Notes under the pieces: model-generated
Databases searched by the model: none
Told to the model about the DNA's origin: nothing
The model's input: the letters and a program-made list of their open reading frames with translations, nothing else
From: Dermanyssus gallinae
Lineage: Eukaryota; Arthropoda; Arachnida; Mesostigmata; Dermanyssidae
Reading direction: 5' to 3'
NCBI GenBank assembly: GCA_003439945.1
Contig: QVRM01005216.1
Coordinates: 1 to 64,000 of the forward strand
Length of the DNA stretch: 64,000 nucleotides
Shown here: positions 54,845-64,000 of the stretch, in pieces
Layout: every line of letters begins with the position of its first letter
Position numbering within the stretch: position 1 is the stretch's first letter
Made by a program: the position numbers and the translations under genes

Positions 54845-54877
<33 letters not shown>
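54822..54877. repeat. (TA)n tract between FB1-b and the mariner
   Basis: About 55 bp of TA with AAATA interruptions. It separates two different DNA transposons and supplies the TA at both their ends. Confidence 0.9.
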
Positions 54878-56163
54878 CAGGTAGTTCAATAAGTTCTTAG
54901 AATGAGCTTTTTAGAATTCGAATTTTGGCACGCTTTCACCGCTAATAGGAACTGCAACTTTTCGACTGCTAGCACTCAATATATTATGATGATTGGCCGT
55001 TGCGATTTCGTTTGATAGCTTTTCCCGTGCAACGTATCGGCGTGATTTTTAAAAATGGAGAAAAAGAGTTTCGAGTGGTTATCAAGCATTTTTATTTCAA
55101 AGGTTGGAATGCGACCCAAGTAAAAATTGAGTTAGACGAGACGTACAGTGACTCTGCGCCATGTTTTACCACTGTTTCCAACTGGATTAATGTGTTAAAA
55201 AGAGGTCGCAGGAGCACCGCGGATGAACTACGTCCAGGAGGCCAAAAAACGGCAACTGATGAGGAAAACGTAGAGAAACTGCGAAAAATGCTTGGCACAG
55301 ATAAGCGAATGAATATTAAGGAAATAGCGGAGGCATTAATGATTAGTTTAGGCAATGTGCATTTTATCCTACACGAAAACTTGAAGATGAAAGAGCTTAG
55401 AGCAAAATGGCTGCCGCATTTGCTCAACCAAGGCCAAAAAGACGCGCCTGTTTTGGCTTTACAGCGAAATTTGGCCAAGATGTCGAACAATCTGTCGGAT
55501 TTTTGGTGCAGAATCATGACCGTCGATGAAAGCCGGGTTCATCACTACACTCCCGAGACCCAAGAAGCATCTTGCCAATGGTGTGCACCTGATGAAGGAC
55601 CTCCGAAGAGGGTGCGGACAACGGCATTGACCGGAAAGGTGATGGCTACAGTTTTTTAAGACCAACGTAGAATAATGCTGGTCGACTACCTTGAGAGCTG
55701 TAAAACGATCACAGGAGAATATTATGCAAGACTGTTGGACTGCCGTTAGCAAGAACTCATCGTGAAACGGCCCGCTTTGCAGAAGAAGGTTGTCCCGTTT
55801 CACCAGGGTAATGCTCCTGCACACAAGTCCCGGCAAGCATCGGCAAAACTGGCCCAACTGAAGTTCGAACTTATTGAACAACCCTCCTATTCTTTAGACC
55901 TGGCCCCCTCTGAATATTTCCTCTTCGGACATTTGAAGAATAGTCTCGGTGGAAAGCGTTTTTCCAGCAATGAAGAGGTTAAGGCTGCTGTCAATGCCTA
56001 TTTTCAGTCTAACGACGCGGAATTCTACTCAAGAGGTATGAAAGCTCTGAAATCTCGGTGGGAAAAGTGTATTGAGCTTCTCGGGGAGTATATCAAATAA
56101 GAAAAATTTAAAAACATGATTTGGAAAATTCTCGGTTTTCATTCTAAGAACTTATTGAACTAC

Positions 56164-56166
<3 letters not shown>
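54878..56166 (+). mobile_element. Mariner transposon with perfect 26-bp TIRs
   Basis: 1289 bp, a typical mariner length. The terminal inverted repeats begin CAGGTAGTTCAATAAGTTCT and are identical at both ends over 26 bp (54878-54903 and 56141-56166). It is flanked by TA dinucleotides that belong to (TA)n tracts (54822-54877 and 56167-56229), as expected for TA insertion. The perfect TIRs suggest a fairly recent insertion despite the broken gene inside. Confidence 0.92.
55054..56100 (+). pseudogene. Mariner transposase, inactive
   Basis: The likely start is ATG at 55054, one base out of frame with the body because of an apparent A deletion in the run that follows. The body reads KEFRVVIKHFYFKGWNATQV, then a second helix-turn-helix region (IKEIAEALMISLGNVHFILH), TVDESRVHHYTPET with the first catalytic Asp, and GKVMATVF followed by TAA where Trp is usual. 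The C-terminal part (55762-56100) is in another frame. Two of three DD34D residues are altered: FHQGNAPAH has Gly for Asp and LAPSEYFLF has Glu for Asp, with the 34-residue spacing kept. Not functional, but TIRs could still be used in trans. Confidence 0.88.
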
Positions 56167-56215
<49 letters not shown>

Positions 56216-57901
56216 TGTATATATATATAATTCCATAATAAACTTACCGAAGCCTGATTAACGGGAAGGATTGATTCACTTTATTTCCGGCATTCGAGGC
56301 TATTCTTATTCCGCCTCCTTATTGCGCCTGCACACCGGATATCTGGCCATCAGGATACAGACGGGAGCCGATCAAGCCTGTCTCTATTGACGCCATATTT
56401 CTTCTTGTGTTCTCGTTTTTAGCTGATGTCCTGCTTGTATTTTTCTTATTTCTCTCCTCGTATCGATGAGCAAACGTTGCTGCCTCTGTTGTTGCTGTTA
56501 TGGTTTCTGTTTTCGTTGGTTGTGCTTCTGTTGTTGTTATTGCAGCAATTGTACGAATGACAGTAGTAGAACTTAAATACTTGCCGTCAATAAACTTCGT
56601 ATGGTCCTTATTCTTAGTCCTTTACATGCCTTTTTTTTCAATCATTCTTGCTTCTTCTGTTTTCTTTCCTTTTCTTCTTCTTAGTCTTCTTCTTCTTCTT
56701 CTTGTTGGACAATTAAAAGTGGTAATTGAAACTGACTTAACTGTATGCAATTTTTTTGTCACAACATTTGCCACATTTGCAGGATCAGCAAGTAGAACTT
56801 GCAGTATTAATAACGACAGTAGCAGAGGTGGAAAAATTCGAAGGAGGCCCCAAGGCGTATCCGGAAGAGGCGATGAAAATCTGCTTGGAATGCGGTTGTT
56901 GCATGGGGCGTGTGGCACTTGCCCACTTACTTAACTAGATGTGTGTGGGCAAAGAGGTGGAGTCGTCAAAACATTCAATGACGACTACATCAGCATCAGT
57001 AACAACACCAGTTGTAGCAACAACAACAACAACACCAGCAAAAACAACAATATTAATACAAGCTGTAGAAACAACAACCACAGTAACAAGACCCGCTACA
57101 GTTTCGATGACAACAGCACAGTGAAAAACTGTCGCTAACCATCAGTTTTTCTTCTAAGAAGACTTCTTCGTTTTTTTCTGTTCTTCCTATTCCTGTTCTT
57201 CTTATTCCTGTTCTTCTTCGTATTCTTATTCGTCGTCGTCGTCGTTTCTTCGAGCAACGGAGCTCAAGACCGTACTGACCTGTTGAGATGTCGTGTCGCC
57301 GATGTCAAGCGAGCGAAAAGCGACAAAACCGTGTGCGGTGGCGAAAACCAAGACGAAACTGTCAAGAACAAAAAAAAACTAGACTCGACGCAGCAGCGTT
57401 GACGATGGAAACAGTGGTGGCAGCGGAATACCTCCACAAAGTTCTTCTAGAGAGAGATACGAGACTAGTGGCCAGCTACAGGTGGAATTTTCGATCGATC
57501 GGGCAATCGGCACGAGAATGAGTCGGCATTGAGTGAGCCGTGACAATTATCAACTGAGGCATCCCAAGAAAAGGCGAACGTAGGCTAGCTCTAAGGCTGT
57601 GTGTCTGGACGGTGCGGCTTGATCATGTCACGCTCAGCATGGTCCCGTCCGTGTTGTTCCGGTCGACTGGTGGCCTTTGCTTCGAGGTTCGCCGGAAGAT
57701 TGTTGATTACTTCGAGGTTCGCTGGAGAAGTGTGGAAAACTTCGCTGAGGATTGCTTTGCACCCGAGATCGATAATGTACGTGATTTTCCGCTGCGATCC
57801 GCCTGCTCAAATCATCGCAAAACTTCTCTCAGCTACGCTTAGCAGCAATTCCCTCAGCTCGCATTGAGCAAACACGTCCACAGCGTACGTCGATATCTAT
57901 C

Positions 57902-57962
<61 letters not shown>

Positions 57963-59093
57963 GACCACACGGGCAAGCACAGTTTGCAAACAAACTCACT
58001 CATACACTCACACACTTACGTGCATACTTATCGTATACGCTCAAATACATACTTATGGTATACGCTTCCACACATAATATATCAATGAGAGTATTAACAA
58101 CAACCACAACAACAACAGCAGCAGCAGTGGCAGAACTTATTGCAGTAACACAATTCACATCGATTCATCATAGCTCTCAGCACACAATCCACCACCATGC
58201 CCGATCTCACCCGCTTCCCGACACGGCATCTGTTACGGCAAGAGAGTAGTCTGTGCTTTGACGGCAAGCAAAATAGAGGAATAATGCATACGGCAGTGAA
58301 GGTTGTTAACTCTTTTAGTAGTGTGGGTCGTCCGTGGATGGCGGCTGTGCTACACACAAGTCTACGCTCTCCTTTACTGTCTCTCTCTCTGTTTGTCTCG
58401 CACCTTTTCTATGCCTCTGTTCTCGATCGAGAGATTGGATGTGTCCAATTGATTAGATCGGTGATTGATGATGCCGATAATGCCAGTGATTCGGAAAGTT
58501 TTAGAGATGGTCACGACAATGAAACAAAAGCAGTATCGGGAGCAGCAACAACAATAACAACAACGACGACACAACAACCATCTCCACTAGCGCTGTCAGG
58601 CTGACTATGCATCCTGATGTCGTCTCTTTGCGTCTTGTTTCCGTCAACGATAGCTGAGATTGGTTAGTAAGGTCTTAGTTGGTTATGTTTCTGCTCGGAT
58701 TGCGCTGCCTCTGTTCTCTTTGCTCAGTAGCTGCAGTTTGCATACATACATACATACATACTACATACAGACACTGCCTGCCTGACAGTCTGACTACTAA
58801 CTGGTTAACTTTTAACTATTACCCTTGTTTGATTGTTGATTTCCGGCACAAACACACCCACACATACACACACACACAGCCAACCGTCCCGCGGCTTCTT
58901 GCGGGGTGGTGGTGGTGGTGGTCTCTCGTCCGTCACTCGGATTCACTCTGAGCTGTGTCAATAATCTGTTTGTTGTAGGCTGATCTGTTGTTCCCTCGCA
59001 GGATCGCTGCTAAGGCTGCTGCGGCTATTGCTGGTCATAGCCGTGCTTCTACGGCCGCCCTGTCTCTCTAGTGCCAAGCAGAACAGCTCTTAC
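56167..59093. other. Unassigned region with low-complexity stretches
   Basis: (TA)n at 56167-56229 and 57900-57960. (CTT)n-rich stretches lie near 56640-56710 and 57150-57240, (CAA)n near 57000-57090, and CAG/CAA runs at 58095-58130. The plus strand at 57600-57740 repeats TTCGAGGTTCGC. Moderately GC-rich segments at 57250-57880 and 58200-58400 do not resemble a known protein. Untranslated exons of a neighbouring gene are possible. Confidence 0.35.
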
Positions 59094-59243
59094 GGCGGGC
59101 CATGGCCAGCTGCAGCTGCTACTGCGGCCAGATGATGATGGTGCTGCTGTTGTTCGATCCGCCAGGGGCGATGCGGCTGCGAGAGGGTCGAGCAGCGCTT
59201 GCAGTGCAGCTTATTGTAGTAGTAGTAGTAGTCGGATCGGTAA
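59094..59243 (-). CDS. Candidate internal coding exon of an unidentified gene
   Basis: A 150-bp minus-strand segment between a pyrimidine-containing acceptor (GCTGCCATTAG) and the donor CC|GTAAGA. The frame encodes five Tyr, then KLHCKRCSTLSQPHRPWRIE, then QQQHHHH and an Ala/Val run (LAAVAAAAGHG). Third positions are mostly G or C, unlike its AT-rich surroundings. Homopolymer-rich peptides of this type are frequent in arthropod developmental regulators. No domain is recognised and no partner exon was found. Confidence 0.35.
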
Positions 59244-59345
59244 CTAATGGCAGCAAGTGGCGGCACACAAAACACTGACAACGAATGAAAACGAATTTAT
59301 ATAAATATGTATATATATATATATATATTCGTTTACATTCAATGG

Positions 59346-59380
<35 letters not shown>

Positions 59381-59383
<3 letters not shown>

Positions 59384-61143
59384 GGTGTTTGGAAACGTTT
59401 TTTTCAGCGTAGTACGGAATTGTAGAGCTCGTTAAAGCAAATATGTTTTCCAATAGAACATGGTTTCTGAAGAGTCTTGTTTCGGAATGAGAGTTAAATT
59501 ACTACAATTTGTGACACCTGAGAAAATTCTGCTTCTTCCGAAGAACATGTAAAACTGGTCAGAAGATACGACACGGTCGTTTAGAAGAGAATTTGCAAAA
59601 AATGAAATTCATTATTAACTTTCACGCCAAATACATCAAAATCATTACCCTACGACCACTCACGGCGCTCAAAACTAACTCGTTTTGTAGAGCTCGTTAA
59701 AGCAAATATTTGTTTTCCAATAGAACATGGTTTGAGGAGTCTTGTTTCAAAATGAGAGTTAAATTACTACAATTTGTGACACTAGTGTTTTTGCCCAACA
59801 TAGGAACATAAAATGTGCTGTTGCGAGAGAGTCCTCCTAGACAGAAACTAAGCACACCGTCGTGTTCCTGAGAAAATTCTGCTTTTTCCGAACAACATGT
59901 AAGGCTGGTCAGAAGATACGACACGGTCGTTTAGAAGAGAATTTGCGAACAATGAAATTCGTTAATAACTTTCACGCCAAATACCTCAAAAGCATTACCC
60001 TACGACCACTCACGGCGCTCAAAACGATCATTTTGGTACAAAATCTATGTCAATGCGAGCTGTGATTGCGGAGTAATTACGATTTTTTGGCCAGATGTCG
60101 AGATTGAGTGCATGCAAAAATTACTTTGTTCCAGAAATATTTGAAAAGCGATATATGGAATTGTAGAGCTCGTTAAAGGATTTTTTTTTCCAATGGAACA
60201 TGGTTTCTGAAAAGTCTTATTTTGGAGTGAGAGTGATATTACTACAATTTGCGTCACTGGTGTTTTCGCCCGACATAAAAACATAAAATGTGCAATTACG
60301 AGACAACCAGTTCTCCTATACAGAAACTAAGCACACCGTCGTATTCGTGAAAAAAAAATTCTACTTTTTCCGAAGAACCTATAATATAGCCTAAAAATGC
60401 GACACAATCGTCTAGAAAATATTCATCAAACAATTAAGCACTTTTTTAGCCTTCGCGTTCAATATATCTAAATCATAACCCTACGACCAATCACAGCGCT
60501 CAAAACACATTCAGGCAAATGCACATTCATGCCGATCATTTTGGTACCAAATACATAGCAATGCGAACCGCGATTTCAGCGTAATTGAGATTGAGTGCAT
60601 GCATAAATGATCTACTACAACTCTGGTAATTTTTGCATGCACTCAATCTCGACATCTGGCCGAAAAATCGTAATTACTCCGCAACCACAGCTCGCATTGA
60701 CAAATCTTTTGTACCAAAATGATCGTCATGAAATGCGCATTTGCCTGAATGTTTCCTTTCCTTCCATTGCCTGAATTGCAGTTCTGTGCCGTTAATGGGC
60801 GCAGTGTAATTACTTTGAAGTATTTGGCGTCAAAGTTAATAATTAACTTCATTTTTCGCAAATTATCTTCTAAACGACCGAGTCGTATCTTCCGACTAGC
60901 CTTATATATTTTTCCCAGAATTTTCCCAGAAGCACGACGGTGTACTTAGTTTCTGTCTAGAAGGACTGGTTGTCTCGCAACAGCACATGTTATGCTCCTA
61001 TGTCGGGCAAAAACACTATTGTAGTAATTTAACTCTCATTTCGAAACAAGACTTCTCAGAGACCATGATCCATTGGAAAGATATTTGCTTTAACAGGCTC
61101 TACAATTCCCTACTACGGCAAAAAAATATTTCTAAACATCCTG
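59381..61143. mobile_element. Foldback element FB1-c (1763 bp, internally duplicated)
   Basis: Left end CAGGGTGTTTGGAAACGTTT after (TA)n; right end is the inverted match of CAGGATGTTTAGAAATATTT. Between them the arm sequence GTAGAGCTCGTTAAAG recurs in direct orientation at 59421, 59687 and 60165 before the mirrored right arm (60630-61143). It is therefore a foldback with at least two extra left-arm copies. No coding capacity beyond mirrored chance frames. Confidence 0.85.
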
Positions 61144-61145
61144 TA

Positions 61146-62124
61146 TATGGGTCATTCATATCGTTCTGTACTTATTTCGAGGTTTGGTAGAACTCGGCAA
61201 GAAAATAATTTTTCCCAATGGAAGGAGGTCGCGGAAACATCTTGTTGAGGAGAGAGAGTGAAATTTATAAACATAGTTATTTTGCCTTTTCTTCTCCTAC
61301 ATAGTTGTGCGAAATCTACGTTTGCGGGAGAACCAGTTAACGCATGAAGGAACCGATTATACCGGCGTGTTCGGAGGACAATTCTGCATAACGCAAGACA
61401 TTTCACTAGCTTGCGTAGCGAAAAGCAACTATCCAGGTTGAGGAAAGTCATAAATGGTCGATGTGTTATTACGTCTTACGTTAACGCGTTTTCGTGAAAT
61501 ATCGTAAACATTTTCCATTACGACCAAACATGTATGTCCGAAAGAGCAGTCTCACGCAATAGCAGATAGTGATGGTGCTGCGTTACGTAGTTGTCAAGTG
61601 ACTTAGCTTTTTCGATAGCCATATCAAAAGCGAAGGCATGCATACTCGCATAGGGTGTATGAGGAAGTTAGGTACATATTTTGAGGTTTGGTAGAACTCG
61701 GCAAGAGAATAATTTTGCCTAATGGAAGGAGGGGGCGGAAACGTCTTGGCAACATTTTACGGTTCTTTTAAACGTGCATTTTTAGTCGTAATGGAAAAAT
61801 TTTACGATTTTTCATGAAAAAGCGTTGACGTAACATATCGACTTTTTATGACTTTCCTTAATCTGGTTATTCACTTTTCCCTACACAAGCTAGTGAAGTG
61901 TCTTCCGTTGTGCATTTTTCTCCGAACACGCCGGTATAATCGGTTCCTTCATGCGTTGACTGGTTCTCCCGCAAACGTAGATTTTGCACAACTATGTAGG
62001 AGAAAAAGGGCAGAATAACTACTTTTACAAAGACGTTTCCGCGTCCTCCTTCCATTGGAAAAAATTATTTTCTTGCCGAGTTCTACCAAACCTCGCAATA
62101 AGCACATAACGATATGAATAACCC

Positions 62125-62126
<2 letters not shown>
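61146..62126. mobile_element. Foldback element FB2 (about 980 bp), a second family
   Basis: The ends are GGGTCATTCATATCGTTCTG (left) and the inverted match of GGGTTATTCATATCGTTATG (right). Arms of about 350-380 bp (61146-61528 and 61773-62126) share GGTTTGGTAGAACTCGGCAA, AGGAACCGATTATACCGGCG and GAGGAAAGTCATAAA. A third partial left-arm copy starts near 61655. It shares no sequence with FB1 but has the same architecture, and begins within 3 bp of the FB1-c end. It is followed by (TA)n at 62127-62172. Confidence 0.85.

Positions 62127-62172
<46 letters not shown>
62127..62172. repeat. (TA)n tract right of FB2
   Basis: Ends in ATTCGTTTACATTC (62172-62185), the same 14 bp that occur left of FB1-c at 59327-59340. 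Confidence 0.9.
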
Positions 62173-62175
<3 letters not shown>

Positions 62176-62383
62176 GTTTACATTCGTTTTACATATATAT
62201 ATATATTTTAGAAGGTCATTTGCAAACTGTTGTTTAAAAGAGCATCTGCAAGAAATTTGATTACTTTACTTGCTTACTTACAGCTTGATTGCTCCGAATA
62301 CAACAAGCCCAAGCCAAAACAATATATATATATATTTTTTTTGTTTGCAGGAGCATTTAAACGCTTTGGGCACCAACGCAGTA

Positions 62384-62480
62384 CGGTGGGTAAGTTTACT
62401 ACAGCCCTATGCGAAAAGCAGTCTCGTGGACGGTTAATCTTGGCTGAAGTTCAGGCTAAAACGTATTTGTTTTTATGCAG
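62384..62480 (+). mobile_element. SINE1 body fragment
   Basis: About 95 bp matching the body of the SINE at 49440-49523 (AGTCTCGTGGACGGTTAATC against AGTTCCGTGGACGTTAAATC, then TTGGCTGA in both). The tRNA-like head is missing, so it is a 5'-truncated copy. Confidence 0.65.
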
Positions 62481-63411
62481 TGTCAAACCCACCCTCCACG
62501 GTTGGACATTATTCCGCTGAGATTATCATGCCCACTAAACGCACATTCCCCCTCTAAGCTTCACTCTCTGTCAGCTCGGCTCTCCTTTTATTAGTACTTC
62601 GAGCCGACAGGAAGAATGGCTAGTGTCTATTGAATCAATTGACCAAAGACATGTCAGCATTTGTTCCTACAGACACCGTACTGCGTCCCTCTACCTGCGA
62701 AAAAGCTTCTTCTAGAGGTACCGTCGTAATCTGTCATCTTTGCCGTGAAGCTGTCTGTCCCAAGTCGCTTCAGGTGACCCTTTCTAACCAGTACTAGTAT
62801 ATTAGCTTGCACTTGTTACACTCGGAGCAATCAAACTGAGTAAAATAATCAAATTGCTTGCCGACGTTCTTTCAAACAATGGCTTACGTTTTGAATTGCG
62901 CCTCTCCTTCCTACATCCGACTACCGGTCCACCCTCCAACGCCAGGCCCAACAAAATACAATTAATATGGAATTTTCTCTCTAATCGACAAAATATCGTT
63001 ACAGTGGAATTCTCTCTTTAAGTAACTAGAACATGTGACCTCCCTTAAAACCTAAAAAAATATTATAACGATGTTGTTACGCTAAGTAACCTGAAGAGGG
63101 GGAGAGAAGACACAAACATGTTTTCGCATTCGTTCGTAAGATGAACCCCCCAGACAAATGTGCAACGGAGGGCATCGGACCCGTGCACCCGTAAATGTAT
63201 TCTCCGGTCGCACGCGAATTCACCCACCACGCCTTCGGGGTTGACAACGCCTTGAGGAACCTCGGAGAAATGAACGACAACACACAAAAAGCGAAAGAGA
63301 TACGTCTGGTGCGTGTGCACAGCCCCCAAGAATATGGTGCTGCCGGTGTTATCCTCTCTCGATCTATTGATTCCCATAAGAAACGCCAAGCGGCACCTCT
63401 TCCGCAGCTCA
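62481..63411. other. No recognisable gene
   Basis: About 0.9 kb. Frames near 63060-63450 on both strands are open but not recognised; the part near 63200-63400 may belong upstream in the LINE-B copy that follows. Confidence 0.35.
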
Positions 63412-64000
63412 CATATCTCAGCGAATTAATAGCAGCATTGTCGCCATGACCTCAATCTCGGCTCCACAGAAGCTCTCAGTAAAAACAGCTTTAATACTGT
63501 TTAATCTGAAGGTGGCCTCGGTGGCATCTTATGGTATCACATTAATTTGGGAACACCTATCCGCTCAGCAGCTTAGCGCTCTCGACACGGTGAAGGCAAC
63601 GTTTCTTAAGAGAGTTCTGGGCCTCCCTAGAAATGCTCAAAACAGGCTAACTTATAGTCTGTCGAGGACCACGCCGTTCATCGAGGACATGGTAAACCGC
63701 TTTCAACTTCCGACCACCGCCTCACTGCGAGAGTTCCGTAGGCACTTCGAGCAGAAAATGAGGGAAGTACCAGAAGCCTTCTACAAAACACCGGCAATGT
63801 TGGACAACACATGGATGGAACCGCTCTTCGAGCAACGACACGTTCTCACCCGCTACTCCGTCCATGGGTTCCACCACAAACTGTGCCACCGCAGTGGGTT
63901 CCATAACCCTTCTGATGAGTGTTGCTGCAAATTTTGCGGCCTTGTATGCACCAAATATCATCATGAAACATGTCGGTCTGCGCAAGCTATCTGGGCGTTA
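63412..64000 (+). mobile_element. LINE-B copy (B6), C-terminal region, cut by the window edge
   Basis: An open frame to the end of the window reads HISQRINSSIVAMTSISAPQ, then FNLKVASVASYGITLIWEHL, KATFLKRVLGLPRNAQNRLT, HVLTRYSVHGFHHKLC and the motif CCCKFCGLVCTKYHHETC. It aligns along its whole length with copy B3 without frameshifts from about 63412. It is one of the two best-preserved LINE-B tails, so the family consensus could be built from B3 and B6. Confidence 0.8.

Overview
The window looks like animal nuclear DNA, most likely from an arthropod (an arachnid or mite would fit, but nothing seen proves it). The evidence is GT-AG introns with shifting phases, a metazoan-type TMEM104 membrane protein gene, R1-like and R2-like (restriction-like-endonuclease) LINEs, mariner and Tc1 elements, tRNA-derived SINEs, a solo LTR and dozens of long (TA)n microsatellites. 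No bacterial features, CRISPR arrays or operons were seen.

The one host gene that can be assembled with confidence is on the minus strand: a TMEM104-like, amino-acid-transporter-fold protein. It has 13 coding exons between 46293 (ATG) and 26897 (stop), every junction GT-AG and phase-compatible, about 643 codons. Exon 4 (35467-35881) adds a 138-residue repetitive, charged Gln/Glu/Lys/Arg cytosolic loop that the roughly 500-residue vertebrate protein lacks. Exon 11 (29323-29541) carries one extra nucleotide that breaks the frame between two well-conserved blocks. The introns hold LINE remnants, TA arrays and a G-rich minisatellite.

From about 2.3 to 25.6 kb the window is a graveyard of nested transposons. 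LINE-A is an R2-type family with N-terminal zinc fingers and a C-terminal CCHC plus RPD endonuclease. Its best copy (14105-18300, minus) has a CCHC Gag-like ORF1 joined to ORF2 by a TAATG overlap; it is split by a solo LTR (16332-16974) and has lost its RT core, with a 27-bp palindrome beside the break. LINE-B, with a shared C-terminal Cys/His motif, occurs as six fragments. Two R1-like copies lie head to head (19247-22960). A three-level nest (LINE-B inside a SINE inside LINE-A) occupies 11920-13912. A Tc1-like element with about 200-bp inverted repeats sits between TA arrays at 9652-11133.

From 47 to 62 kb there are mariner relics, a mariner with perfect 26-bp terminal inverted repeats (54878-56166), a tRNA-derived SINE with a 17-bp target duplication (49350-49529), and two families of foldback elements: FB1 at 24680, 53796 and 59381, and FB2 at 61146. 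The FB1 copies, FB2, the mariner and the Tc1 element abut (TA)n tracts or TA-rich sequence at their clear ends. The window ends inside another LINE-B copy. Two GC-rich minus-strand stretches (8573-8736 and 59094-59243) look like single exons of unidentified host genes.
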